64,000 bases of DNA, from the NCBI GenBank assembly GCA_009103225.1, contig RHPI01003369.1, positions 1,868,968 through 1,932,967 of the forward strand, in the 5' to 3' direction. The notes under the pieces were generated by a model. That model saw only the letters and a program-made list of their open reading frames with translations. It ran no database searches and had not been told where the DNA came from. The stretch's first letter is position 1; every line of letters begins with the position of its first letter. This document shows, piece by piece, positions 49,011 through 63,983 of the stretch. A program made the translations under genes and the position numbers. The DNA is from Chlorokybus atmophyticus. Taxonomy: Eukaryota > Streptophyta > Chlorokybophyceae > Chlorokybales > Chlorokybaceae.

Positions 49011-49726
49011 TCTCACTTGTATGAAAACGCGATTATGTTATGCTTGTAACATGATCGTATATTGCTTTGGTTGGGCATGGCTTTGTGGTTATGCAACAAA
49101 GCGGATTGTCCATGCACACACACTGGCGGCATGAGCGGGCAGGGTCGTGAGCACAGTCTACAACTACTGGCAGCATATCCTGTACACGCCCTCGGGCGCA
49201 CACGCAACTTGTTTTCCATGCTAATAAAGTGCTATTCAGGTTATGATTGAGACATGCACCTGCGTGAGCTACATGCACACACATGCACACGCCTTGTGTA
49301 CAGGTATTGCAGTGAGTTTGTGCTGTTGAAGGGGCTGTGCATGCTAGGGGTAGATACGTTAGATGAGAGAGCATATAGCCTCGTGGTGATGATGTTGAGT
49401 TGTTGTGACTGCGGATGGATGGCGCTGGTGTATGTGAATGTGCAAAGCTGTAACAAAGTGCGCATGTAAGCATGTTATATGTGATGGAGTCCGTACATAT
49501 GTCTGATTGTGAATGTGAATCGCCGGATCAGCACATGTATAGAGTCACTCGTTCACACTACGTACACACGTGCAGGGTGCTGCGTGTAACCAACGCTTCA
49601 AGTTTGAACTGTAATCTGGCATATAAGAAGGGGGAGGGAAGGGGGAAGGGGGAGGCTAGTGCAAGTGCAAGTGTTATAAGAAAACCTCTATGGTATAGTG
49701 GCGTCACCCAACCAAAGGCAACATGA
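49011..49726. other. Gene-free stretch
   Basis: Short random frames plus a G/A-rich tract near 49,627-49,655. This is the 3' side shared by ST2 and PC-esterase B, presumably both 3' UTRs. Confidence 0.5.
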
Positions 49727-51821
49727 TCAACCTTCCACATCAATTGTGGCGCTATCACCATTGCGCTGCATCATCGCGCCTTTGATCACATTATATACAT
49801 CCGTGAAGTGGACGTCCCACATGAGAGGCGTGTAGCACAGGTGCGTGCAGTCTCTCGTCTCATTAGCCACGGCGGGTCCCGGCCCGCCCTTGTGCATGTC
49901 GTGCCGCGTGGCCGTGAGGTTGTAGAACGGCACGATGTATATGTTGGGGTGGGAGGAGCAGACGGCCTCGTGCCAGCGCGCGTTGATGCGGGCGTTGGCG
50001 TTGCGGGAGTACGTGTCGGTTGTGAATGGCTCGCACTCGCCCCGTTGAGTGCCGCCAGCGGGACCGTGCAATGAAGGCACGTAGTGACCAGTCACGGGGA
50101 AGTGCTGCGCAGACACCTCCCTCACCAGAAGAATCTGAGTCCATGCACGTGCGTGTGAGTTATTAATGATGTGCGCATGTGTCTGCGTGTGCAAGTCTGC
50201 GCACATGCATGACTGTTTGTGCATGCATGTGTGGGCATATCTGTATAAGTTACACACCCACCTTCTCCCTGCTCCATTTGTCGTAGTACGGGAGGGCTGT
50301 TTGCAAGGCCGCTTCGAACGCGCAGAGGTTGGATGAGAAGTGCAGGCCAAACCCAGTCAAGATGACGTCCGACAGCTCCACGAAGGGGGTCAGATACACG
50401 GCGTCAAAGGCGTTCACACGAGGCTGCACAGAGAGTACAGTGTAAGAGGTGAGAAACATGCTTGCCACCATGTCACAGTCACAACCTGTTCTCACCATCA
50501 GCAGCGTGACGTTGTACGGCTCCGCTGCCCGCCACACGCGCGTGCCGTCCCTATCCCATCGGTCGGTGCGGTTATATGGGCTGCCATCACGCGGTTGGAT
50601 CGGCCCGAGGTCCCGCATGATGTTCCAGACGTGTGCATATCTCTCGGGGTCCTCCTCGGCGAGGCTGTAGCGCTCAAGAGCACACATGATGGCGTACCAC
50701 GTGTGCTGCATCACGCTGTCGCCGGCTATCAGCAGAGTCTTGTTGCGCAGGAGGGAGAGGAGGTCCAAGATGGTGCGGGTGTCAGGCGTGCGCACAAGGT
50801 GCGGGTCGTACACGGGCCAGTCCTCATCACTGCAGCACATACAGTGATGTGCACACCAAAGAACAAGCGAATGTGATGTGGTAAGGACTGGTTGAACGAC
50901 ATGAGGTGTCTCTTCATGCAGTGTAGGGACGCACCGATTGTACTTCTTGCATGCCATCTTAAGAACCAAATCGTCGTGCCATGGCCCGGCTGTGGCTGTA
51001 CAGCACACACGTCATGTTTCCAAGTCATATGGACACAAAGGCAGCGACGATGGTAACAGCAACACTCACGCAGGTATAGGCAAGGCGGCGTGCGGTAGCA
51101 GCTGAGAGTCTTTAGCTTGGCGGAGATGCATGTGGCATCCAACATCTCTGCATCATCACTCTGATGTTGCACCTTGTCATCATCATTCACATGAAAGCCT
51201 GGTGCAAGGGACTTGGGCAGCTTGCACCAGGACACCAACTTGTTGTGGTCCAGAGGAGGGAATCGATGAGAGTCGCTGGCGTTGCATGACTGTAGGTGTG
51301 CTTCAAGGTTGTCTTAAAAGTGAGAAGTTGGCGTTGGAGCGGCGTCAGACAGCGCCGAGTATGCCCGCAAGCGCCAACTCTCGTAGCAACCGCGAGGGTT
51401 GGCAAAGCACCTCACGCCTTCAAGAAACAAAACACAAAAGCACAGTGTGACGGACGGTTCTTGCCATTGGTCGTTGTATGCTTGCTGTGTGTCTGTTGGG
51501 GTTGTGACATTTTCATCAACACAGGCGAGCGATCGCACAACATGACGGCTTGCAAACAGAAGATCGACCCTCAGGCTCGTGCCATACGTGCATGATCACG
51601 ACGTCTGTGTGGCAGTCCGACATGCCACAGGACAGCAGGCGACTGCTCGTCCCGGCTAGCAGGGCACACAGTTACTCGTAGTCTAGTGAGGGCAGCTGGC
51701 TGTTGTTACCTGCTGATTGTCCTAGTGTTCCCCATGATGCGAGCAGCAGGGCGAAGGGGGCGGCGGCGAGCGCCAGCGCCAGGCACGCCCACACCCTGAC
51801 GCACGACCTGGACGCCGCCAT
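49727..51821 (-). CDS. PC-esterase B: GDS/DxxH (TBL/PMR5-like) protein, six exons
   Basis: Minus-strand exons are 51821-51710, 51300-51070, 50995-50935, 50829-50496, 50423-50262 and 50134-49727, all GT-AG. The frame is open for 435 residues. The anchor VWACLALALAAAPFALLLAS follows the MAASRSCVR start. A Cys-containing segment (KTLSCYRTPPCLYL) precedes AGDSVMQHTW (residue about 172). DCTHLCYTPLMWD lies near residue 395. In TBL-type proteins the GDS serine and DxxH aspartate/histidine form the O-acyl transfer site. No canonical PMR5N domain is seen, so the exact subfamily is open. Start: ATG 51,821; an in-frame ATG further upstream (51,983) would add 54 residues. This is an inverted duplicate of PC-esterase A with an identical 61-nt exon 3. 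Confidence 0.82.
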
Positions 51822-54800
51822 ACCTGCGTCAGGCGTCCTTCCTTCTCTCTCAGCCTCTCCCGCTGCCACCCACTGCCACCCCACGCCTGCGGTGTCATGG
51901 CTGCTGTTGTCGTTGTCGCCGCCTCCCGGGGCGAGGGCCTGTCTTGTCACACGTGTCTGCATGCAGCACCGGCGGCCCCGCAAGCACTCCCGCTCTCATG
52001 AAGACTCGTCTCACAACATTGTCTGACACGGGCAAGCCGTTGTAGATTTTCTACGTCAACATCCTGATGGGTGCTCAAAATCAAATGGGCTGGAAAGAAG
52101 TTGCAACAAGGGTACACTGCAAGCTCTTGGAATTCTGCTACAATCATGCGTCATTTCCATTATCATTGTAAACGTAGAAATGACATCCTCGACACTTTTT
52201 ATGACTTTACTTAACATGACGACAAACTTTGGTGGTTTTGGATGTGCTATGTGTAATGTGACTGATATAATACTGCAAGTGCTTAGGTATGCAGTCAACA
52301 AACATACGTGTTTAATGGACGTTCATGCTGAGCATGTAAACATTGTTGTTAAACATGACGACAATGAAGTTTAGTGTCGATGCTTTAACAATAGTGTTGA
52401 ATACACGGAGGTTCGTGTTGATTATGTTAATGTTGGACAGTAGGACAAGATTGTTTCACACCCTGACACACTTGTTGATTCTTTTAACATTGCTGTTGAT
52501 TTAACAAATGTGTTGAGTTCTAAAATATTGTGACTGCATCAGGGCATCCTGGAACTTTCGCAAGATTTTCGGAAGCTACGAGTGTTGATATCTCAACACC
52601 GTTCATGAATCGCGTACAGTGTGGTCCCGAGTGGATGTGGCTCCACATAATGATGAGAACATCAGATTTCAACACAAACTCATTGTTGCTTGCACTGAAG
52701 GGTACGAAGCCTTGAAGGTGATTGGTGTGATCCTAAAATAAGTAAGTGCAAGGACGCATATTATAGTAGTACTGCAAGATGGTTGGCCGCCTTAAATTGC
52801 ACTATGGTCCGAATGAGGCATCATTGGTGGAGACACCCACTACCCTTGAGAGACTGGTGACTATATAGTGACTATAAGTGAATTATATAGCAAAGGTACA
52901 AGGGGAATGTAAGTGAGCAAGCGCACTGAGCTTATTGGCATTAGGCAAGGCATGAGAGATTTGGGTCTACCTTGCCTTGGCGTGCTCGCTCGCGTGGGAC
53001 TTCACGTGGGGTGTTCGGGTGAAAAGCCGTTCAAGGGGGTGACAAAGCTCTTCACCCTCAAAATGTGGACGCTTGTTCTTATGTAGCATTCGTGTGTGAG
53101 TGTGTACACTTGGAGGACGTGCTAACACTTGCATGTGTGAGTGTATGCACGGTGTAAGAGTGCTTGCACGTGTGTGTGAGTGCATGCATAAAGTAGAGTG
53201 CATGACCCTTTTTGGTGGGAGCTGCTCTCACTTGGCAAATGCTCAAGCCTAGGGTGACGTTACCTTAGTGGCACTACGTATGTCAACTAAGTTAATTAAT
53301 AAATGGCACAATCTAAGAAAGTGGTATGTTATATAATGGAACAATGCTTGACTCGTATAAATTAGGCACATGACATAAGGTTGGCATACACAAAAGGCGA
53401 TCGTCGGTAACGTGCTGACGCTTGTTTCGAATAACGTAATTATAAACGTTAAAAACCATTAAACAGTTTAAATGGATTGTTCAAGCTTCGCGTTTTAATT
53501 GGCGTACTTGCGAGCAAGATGTTGCCGGTGATGATGCCGGTGATAATATTGACGTAATACGTAGGTGGTCAAAAAGGCATACAAGTGCATTGAAATTATA
53601 TCCCCGTTGTGTCAACAGTATGACATGTAGTATAATTTACGATATAGCATTGCTTGTGGTGCATTATGATTCCGTGCATTCGATAAGCACAGGTTCAATC
53701 GCTTTATGTAAAAAATTAACATATGTTACAATATGCATGATGCTATACGTATGATGTTATCAATTATTATGATTAATGTTTGTTGCGATATTATGCTGGT
53801 GATGTTTGCAATACAACCAATTGCTCATTTGTACCGTTGTACTTTTAAAATAAAATGAACTGTTTTGTTAATATGTATGCAAATTGACACCTTGTACAAG
53901 TTGAATACAATCAAGTACACGTTTACGGATGCAGCAATCACGTAATGATGTGCTCATTTAAGGTTTGCCTGTCAGTAGGTGCTTTTATTACATACAATGC
54001 ATTTGTTATACGCTAATATAATAACATGTGTCCGCTCATCCTGATGACATGTATTATAACAATGATCCTTACAACAATTATATCGGATTGTATACTTAAA
54101 TGTAAAGAATCGTCTTTATTTTAAATTATGTACATGCCATTTACAAGCGTACTTCACAAGCGTGAATGTCTGAATTGAAAGGCCACCTTCATGTGGTAGG
54201 CTGATACAAATGATGTGTGGGCATGTAAAACTTGCACAGTCATTGAACATCATGAGTTGTGGTAACATTCACCACAATCATGACTCATGGGTCATGATTC
54301 ATGATAAGCACCGCTAGAGCCTCCAGCGTAGAGGTCGCGATTTTTGATGAAGATGTCCACCAACGTGCACCAACGCATTGTAGCTGCCAAAATCCTTACA
54401 GATGGCCCAGTCACGCTCACGCACTCCTCCACAAGCATGGCCGCAGCGGTAGCGACGGCGGCGGCGGCGGCGGTGCAGAGCATGTCCAGACCAAGGCAGA
54501 GCAAGGAAGTGTTATGTCAGCCAGCAGACAACACGCATAGCTTTGCGACCTCTCTGCCCGGCTGCCCGGAAGACCGCCGTGGTCTGGACTGGGAAAGGCC
54601 GGTGGTTTTCCAAGCGGGCGGGCGCTTGCGTGACAGTCACTTAGCCAGTACTTGCAACTTAGCTTTCGACGACTGTGCAACAAAAACTAAGACAATTCTT
54701 TGCGTGTAGTGCATATAACACATGCCCTTACTTCATGTGCTGACTTCGTTCAATTTCAATTGCCATACTCATCGTGCCATGCCCCGTCCCATGGTTTTGG

Positions 54801-55762
54801 CCGTTGGTGATGTGTTGGGTCTAATCTGCATTCTTAATGTGTGCAACACACACTCTCGCCAACTCTCACACTACCCCAGCCCGGCCCTGCGCTGCGCCCG
54901 CGCCTCAGCCTTGGAAGGCCAACATCTGTCGACGTGTAAACATGGCGTGCATGTTTGCCTTGTGGTTGGTTGAGATGGGCACAACCGCTGCTTGCTGCTG
55001 CTAAAGACACAGTGCTGCCATCCAACGCATGAGATGTTCCTCGCTAAGTGTGTACCATTGGGCACAGTCTGCTGATGTGATGTGATGGTGATGTGACTGC
55101 TGGTGCTGATGGTTTCGGCGTTGTCACATCATCTGGCCGCTCTGTGCGTGGCGAACGTGCGTGATGGGCGCGGTGCATTGCTATCACACATCCACACACA
55201 CATGCACACATGAACAGCTGGTGCATGTCTCCGCCCACTGGCTATGTGCACTGCTGCTGTACATTGGCGCTGGCCCTGCACACTGCCACTTGCTGGGCAC
55301 ATCCCTAGCGACTTCAGCCACATGTGAGTATATGTTCACATACTGCATTGGCCAGGTTGCCAGGCTGGCACTCATGCTGCTGTGTCGTTGTACAGGCACG
55401 TGTATGAACTGTGCTTGTAAGCAGCAGCGCTCATGTTCACATACACTGCGCAGCCATGGCTTTAGTTCAGGGGACCATTCATCAGCAGCCATGAAGTTAG
55501 AGCGGGGTCAACTCTCTCTTCCCTCTTCCTACTCAAGCCATGGCCATTGATGTGACTGGCCCTTGCCAGAATCTGTGCTTGCACGTGTCTAGTTGCCATT
55601 CAAATCGGTAGATAAACTGTTCTGTTGCTGATCTGGGGTGCTTCCACGAACTTGCCTTGTGTTATAGTTGCACTAGCGGGATTGCAGGTGACACAGCCAC
55701 TCTGAGGGCACTCGCTCTCACGCTCGCACACATACACACCAGTAGTGGGTGACAGCAACAAC
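51822..55762. other. Long intergenic stretch
   Basis: 52.0-54.3 kb is AT-rich with no supportable gene. 54.3-55.7 kb is richer in GC, with a short (GGC)n near 54,456-54,474 and several frames lacking family motifs. It may include the GT61 promoter. None is called as a gene. Confidence 0.5.
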
Positions 55763-58312
55763 ATGGCGCTGCTGTTTCTGTTTCCTGCGTGGCTGCGCGC
55801 CATGGTGCTCGTGCTTGGCACCGCCGCCATGCTGCTGGTGCTGCTGTCCACCCCTCCCGTCGTGCTCCCGGGACGCAACTGGCAGCTGGCGAGGACGTGC
55901 AGGGACCCAACATCATCGCAGCACGCCACACTCGACATGGATGCGAGCAGCACCGCTGTTCCGCGATTGCCATGGAAGGGGAGACACACCGGTGACGATG
56001 AGGATGACAACGGCGACGACGGGGATCTCGGCCCCGAGACACGAGCCAGGTGAGTGCACACTGCACAGAGCTGCCACAGGTTCGGCTTTGCTGCAATGTA
56101 TGAGCATGCACGAGCACACACGTACACTTGCGTGTGGACACACGCGCACGCATACACACGCACGCACACACTTGCGCTTGCAGGCGTGCGCGATTTCTTC
56201 CCGCGTGCGAGCCGAGCGCTCTTCCCGGGACGGGCTGGGGCCTGCATCGCACTCTGGGCAGCGTGCGCGGGGGGATAAAGTCCACGGGCGATGTCGGGCA
56301 AGCGCTCCCCAGGGGATTCACCACAGACTATGTCAAGGTAGGTCCGTGCGTGCGTGTGCGTGCGTGTGTGCGTGTGCGTAGTGGTGAGAATCGTGCACGC
56401 GTACAGGATGGACCGCCGATGTCGGCCGTGCTCAACAACGTATGCGTGGAGAATGATGGCCACGAGTGGCAGTACATCTTCGTGGGAAGAAATGAGGTGA
56501 GTACACTATCATCCGCACTGTACTAACATGAACACCCAAGGAGTGGCGTCGTGCGTGGCAGTCTTGGGTTGAGGTTGACCCCGAGAAGAAGCTCCACGGC
56601 AAGGAGTGGGAGTACCTGTTTGAGAACGCGGGGGCGGTGCCCAAGGTGCGTTTCGTCCGTTCGCGCGCGGAGGAGGGCGTGCTGCCCGCGAACGCCGCGT
56701 GGATGGCGGGCACGAGCGTGCGGTTGGCCGTGCGAAGCACCAACGCAGGACACCACATCATGGAGAACGTCCTTCATGAAGCGGCCGTCCAGCTCCCGGA
56801 GTTCAGGTACATACGTGCAAGGTGAAAGGCTTGATGACAACCAACATGACAGAACTCTTCATTGTTGTTGTGTGCAGGGAGAGGGTTGGTAAGATCGACC
56901 ACTTTGTGGCTGAAGCACGTTTTACGCGCTTTGAGGATCCCAAGTATGCGCTACCCGCTCACCTCACGCGCGCCGTCATGGAGATAACCCCTGAGGTGGG
57001 GTGTCTCTGTGCATGCGCGCGTGTATGTGTATGCGCATATTATGTACCTCCCATGCTATGTCATTAAGCTGACTTGTTGCATCGCTCTGCACAGGCAGAC
57101 CTTCTGACCATCCCCATGGGCGCCATGACCTGCTTCGAGACGCTGGTAGTGAACCAGATGTGGCTGTGGACGCTGCCGGAGGCGCAGACCCCGCGCGCTC
57201 CGGGCCACATGTACACCCAGGACCAGGTCGACGCCGCCCTCGCGCTGTTCCGCGAAGCCACTTTTAAGTACCTACAGATGCAAACGCCGAGGCTGTCGCT
57301 ACCTTTACAAGGCGAGGAAGTATGCGTGAGGTATGATACGCTGGTAATGGACACACACATCAGGTTGCAGTGTGATAGCACTCTCACAACCCTCGCGTGT
57401 CCAGTGTGTATGGAAGAAAGTATGTGTATCATCGCACGCTGCTCAATGCTGATGAGATTGGTGAGGCTGTGGCGAGAGCGGTGCGCGCTACCGCTGCCAA
57501 GTATGGGCAGCCTGGCGTTCGCACGCGCATCACTAGCCTGGATGATGTGGAGGGAGCCCACATCCTCTGCCCCACGGGTACAGTTGTGATGTGTTCAGAT
57601 GTATGTGTGTGGACTTTGTTGCCCACCGTGCTTACTAGAGTTGGTCTTCAGACCCAAAGCACCAGCCCGAGTTCAGAGATCAGGTACTACCCTGCATGAC
57701 CATGCGCGCGCATGCTGCAACTGCTACACGGGCACGCACGCTAAACTGGTTTGTGCCTTGATCAGGTGCTGGCTTTTGCGCACACGGACGTGTATGTTGG
57801 GTCGCACGGCGCCAACGGCGCACTAGCTCTCTTTCTCCCGCGCTGCGCCACCTTCTTGGAGGTGAGCTCGTGTCGATGACACAACACCATGCAAGGCATA
57901 AGCACACTCACACTCACACACCCAAACTCCTCCTATGCACATTTCGCAGATCGTCTCCGAGTGCTCGCACGGTCTCTGGTCCGCCGCGCCTACCCACGCC
58001 CACGCCATCCACGTCCGCTCCGCCTTTATCAACGGCGAGCCTCACGCCGCCGACGCCGCCGATCGACCCAACATCAAGATCACATTGGTCGAGAAGGACT
58101 ACTCGGACTACTTTGGCTTTCCCGCCGGCAGCAACGTGTCCTCGACATGCGAGGGACTGCGCAAGGGGATAGGGTATAAAGGGTACGTGTACACGCCGGA
58201 CTTTGTCGCCGATGGGGAAGGGGTGGCGGCGTGGGTTGCTGCGGCGGTGAGGGACATGGTGGATCCGGATGCGGCGACGCAGGAGCGGTTGCGTGACACT
58301 TGCAAAGGGTGA
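55763..58312 (+). CDS. GT61-family glycosyltransferase, ten exons
   Basis: Proposed exons are 55763-56049, 56184-56337, 56407-56496, 56541-56806, 56878-56995, 57095-57330, 57405-57577, 57652-57683, 57766-57861 and 57950-58312. All are GT-AG and in phase, giving 604 residues. A type II anchor (residues about 4-34) precedes an acidic stem (GDDEDDNGDDGD). Family features: STNAGHHIMENVLHEAA (about 245), SVYGRKYVYHRTLLNADEI, and FAHTDVYVGSHGANGALALF (about 456-475), which matches the HGA block of DUF563/GT61 enzymes. Known relatives transfer xylose, arabinose or GlcNAc in the secretory pathway; the donor here cannot be told. Exon 6 was extended to 57,330 because only that donor keeps the frame into SVYGRK. 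It sits between PC-esterase B and ST3. Confidence 0.88.
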
Positions 58313-59465
58313 CAAGGCTTCACGCCACAGTAGTTGGCGGGGGGTAGTCTACTCTACACTGTTTTGGCTCTCCTCTCTGGTTACTGGGTTAGCTTAGGTT
58401 TTTCTTCTTTATGCTCTTGCGTGTCATAAGTTATTATTCAGACAAAACTTTGTAGCAAGGGCCTTCGTCTTGACAAAGGGGACTGTTGGATGGTTTTTGC
58501 TCGTGCACTGAAGAGTGTGATTGGGAACAGTTTACAGCACCCTTTTCTGGATTGTATCTTGTGCTGTGTGGTGTCTTCGCAACGTCAAAGATGTGATTAT
58601 CCATGCATCCATCAAATGGTGATACCATCTTGTAGAAAACAATTGTTTGCGCATGCAGCTGCCAATCTAGACCAATGTTCGGCATCCTCCTATGAAAGCA
58701 TAGCAACACCGTGGCGTGCCTCAATCCTGCCATAGCCAATGATGCATACATGCTTGTCATACAAGCAGCTCACCGCTGCCTCAGATGGGCATCAGCGTCC
58801 TCAACAATTGCAGTCTGATGATCAGTTCAAGCGTTTGTGAATCACACGTTCAACCCATGGCATGTTGCTTCGTTTTGTCTGGGATCTGCACATGGTGACG
58901 GCTACATCATCGGTACATGCTATGTGCTATATACTGTACGGTTTCGAGCCATGATGCCTATTGTGCAATATATTTGTCTTAGAAAAGTCACTCGAGCTTC
59001 TTGATGTGCGCGCTTGCAGTGTTTATTCGAAGGGGGAGCGGATTTGTCAACTGTCAGTGATAGCCGAGCAGCGCCCTACCCAATCTGCTGTGTCACACGC
59101 TTGGCAGCACTGAGCGCGTGACATCGCTCCTGACTCACCAGCATCACCAGCAGTCAGGAGCGATGGTTTTATTCACTTATTTGTTTGTGTGCATCTTATC
59201 TGATCACGCTGCTGCTGCTGCTGCTGCTGCTGCTGCCTAGCTGTCTCTTCTTCTCTCAGCTCACCGCACGTGGCCAAACGGGTAGTACAGTACACTGTAC
59301 CAGACACGCCATAGTACTCTCTCTCTCGCTTGGGCTCGGGGCAGTCATGTGACGTGACAGGTCCCTCTGATGTGACAACACCGCACAGACAGACAGATAA
59401 GCGCCCCTCACGGCGACTGTGAAGGCGTGAGCGACTGCGGCCTGGTGGCGGCGGCAGTGTCAGGG
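58313..59465. other. Intergenic stretch between GT61 and ST3
   Basis: No gene seen. It carries an inverted pair near 59,120-59,165 (ATCGCTCCTGACT / AGTCAGGAGCGAT) and a (GCT)n tract at 59,208-59,236, about 230 bp before the ST3 start. Confidence 0.55.
59208..59236. repeat. (GCT)n microsatellite
   Basis: Nine to ten uninterrupted GCT units upstream of ST3. Confidence 0.95.
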
Positions 59466-60395
59466 ATGGCGGCAGGGAGAGCAGCTACCGTGTTGTCTTT
59501 ACCGGCGTTGCTGGGCGTGGTTGTGCTGCTGCTGCTGCTTCTCCAGGCTTGCGTGTCTGGAGCGGCAGCAGAAGCGGAGTCTACGGGTCCCACGGTGGCG
59601 ACAACCCTTGATGCGGCGGCCTGGAAGGCGCTGGTGGACGCTGCATGGCAGCCCACCAACATGACGCTGCGCTCAGCATCACGCATTGTCAACGCCAAGA
59701 ACAACAAGCAGAAAAAGGATGGAGGCGACCACTTGACGCATCCCGCGCTTCCACCTGAGTACACAGTGAGTTGAACTCACGCAGTGCCTAAGTCAGCATT
59801 GTACGCCTCAAATACACACACGCTCACGCACACCAACAGGCAGTAGCACCTGCACGCACATGCGCACAGTCACAGTCGCGTTTGTGTTCGCACACGCGAG
59901 CACTACCTGCACGGATGCAAATACCCACCCGCTTTGACAGGTCCTGAACCCCGCCACCAGCCTGGTTTGCTACTCGCGCAGCGGTCGCGTTCTTCCCAAC
60001 CTTTTCTTCATAGGCGCTGGCAAGTCGGGCTCAACAGCTTTATGGGCCTACTTAACAGACAAGCAATACACTCGCGGGTCCGTGCGCAGCGATATCAAGG
60101 AGGTCCACTTCTTCGACAACAGGCTGACACTCGGCACTAATCCCCACGCCGCAGACTCAGGGGAGGTCCTCACCGCCTACAGTCACCTGTTCCCTCCATG
60201 CGAGGAGGTGGAGGAGGGGGATGTGAAGTACCTCATGGATGCCACGCCAGGGTATCTGTCCGAAACGCAGACGCTGGGAAGGCTGCTGAGAGCGTACGGG
60301 CCAGCACTCTCGACTAGGATTAAGCTGTTGGTGGTGCTGAGAGACCCGCTCACACGGACACTGTCGTGGTTCAACCACATCGGCAGGCATCCCAA
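59466..60395 (+). CDS. ST3: sulfotransferase, 5' exons only; 3' end lost at a repeat and gap
   Basis: Exon 1 is 59466-59765 (100 residues, with a long hydrophobic anchor LSLPALLGVVVLLLLLLQAC). Exon 2 is 59941-60395. The 5'-PSB loop IGAGKSGSTALWAYL and the 3'-PB motif LVVLRDPLTRTLSWF are both present, so the PAPS site is complete. A donor (AA|GTGAGT at 60,396) follows and leads straight into the (CT)n array. No continuing exon is recognisable after the N at 62,558. Either the rest lies in unassembled sequence or the gene is truncated. Reading through instead gives a TGA at 60,397-60,399. It is only distantly similar to ST1/ST2 and has a different exon plan. Confidence 0.82.
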
Positions 60396-60403
60396 GTGAG
60401 TGG

Positions 60404-62558
<2,155 letters not shown>

Positions 62559-63167
62559 ATAAAGGGGGTTCCGACCACTAGGGTATGGTAGCAAAAGCGC
62601 TATCATGAGTGAGGTCTGTGACAATTTATACTAAATTCGTTACAGATCCGCATGCGATATTGTGCACATTATGAATGATGATCCATTATGCGCAGAGGTG
62701 ACGCATGTCTTAAGCTCTATATATGCATCCCATTGCGCCCTGAAGAATACGTCAACATAGTCATAAAGCACGTAGCCACATGGTTACGTGCTTTGTAATG
62801 TGCACATTTTTCTATCTATGCCACGTCACACTTCAAGTAGCATAACCGTTATGATTACGACTGGCGGCAACAATACACCATGTATGTACTGCAAGTGAGT
62901 TGCAGCATGCTATATGGCAGTGTAATGAAGTGCGGTGGCGGTACGGCGGCGCAGCCGACGGCTTATGTTTTTTCTTTTGCTAGTTTCCAAAGCAATAATG
63001 TAACAATGTTACAATTTAAAACTTGAGCACTTTTACGAGCGCAATGCATTATAATGGCCGGAGGAGTATCCATTCATCATATCGATTGCGAATTTAAAGC
63101 TTTGAATATGCAATCGACATATCCGCTCTTGATGCCATGCATAGATGTGTATTCTTGCCACATTCTC
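62559..63167. other. Gene-free stretch
   Basis: Contains a hairpin at 62,765-62,794 with 10-bp arms AAAGCACGTA/TACGTGCTTT. No continuation of ST3 detected. Confidence 0.5.
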
Positions 63168-63840
63168 TGTGACGGTGCTCGTGCCTTGTCACCTGTGAGT
63201 TGGTCCAATCCACAACCCTCTTTCCAAGACACGGTATTCACACCGGAACCTTGCCCCCTCTGCCAAGCACACACGCGCGCCCCGCCACTCGCGTACGCAC
63301 GCGCATGCGCTTGAAGCTACACACCGACTTGTGTAGCGCCTTGGATCGTCACACAAGCAAGCACACACACCGGTGGACACACGCTAGCAACCCCTGCTAA
63401 CCACCACCAAGCTTGCACACAAGAAACTAGGGAGCTAAAGGTTGTATTGCAAATTGTAGAATGTCACTTTTATACCTACCAGTCTGCACATGCTACTGTC
63501 TAGACGACTCTAGCGCTAGACGGAACTAGAAGCTAAGATATTCTTGCAAAATCTTGTAGTACACTTCTAGACCTTTCCAACGCACCAAAGATCTCCTCAT
63601 TTGCTGCTCATATGGTAAAGTTATACTACTTGGCGCCAGGCCCTTCCGACAATCTGGTCGAGCCCTTCTCGACTGGCCCTCCGTTTTCTGGCGGCTTCCA
63701 GACTGGTCTTGGGGCCCCGGTCGATATCCGCGGCAGACTCATAAATCGCCGATATCCGCACATGTCATGAAAAACATGTACCTTACAAATAAAGCCCAAA
63801 ATGGCCATGAAAATCACGAAATTTGGCCTTGACTGTTACA
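63168..63840 (-). repeat. Solo LTR of the 11.6-kb chromovirus family
   Basis: On the minus strand it starts TGTAACAGTCAAGGC and ends CACCGTCACA, 673 bp. It aligns along its length with the chromovirus LTRs, including inverted TATAAAAG at 63,466-63,473, but with many more differences. It is flanked by a perfect 5-bp duplication TTCTC (63,163-63,167 and 63,841-63,845) with no internal element, the result expected from LTR-LTR recombination. Confidence 0.93.
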
Positions 63841-63944
63841 TTCTCTTTCCTAATGCTTATCCTTGATCGATTAACTCAATCCATCGGAGTACTAATGTGT
63901 TGCTATTATACGATGGTTTTATTGGTTGAAAAAGTGGGCCTTTC

Positions 63945-63983
63945 GTGTGTGTGTGTGTGTATATGCGTGCGTGCGTGCGTGCG
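63945..63983. repeat. (GT)n-(GCGT)n microsatellite
   Basis: About eight GT units followed by ATAT and five GCGT-like units near the window end. Confidence 0.9.

Noticed and set aside
54344-54709. 121-residue frame upstream of the GT61 gene
   Set aside because: Its length comes partly from an Ala-coding (GGC)n tract. No splice or family evidence.
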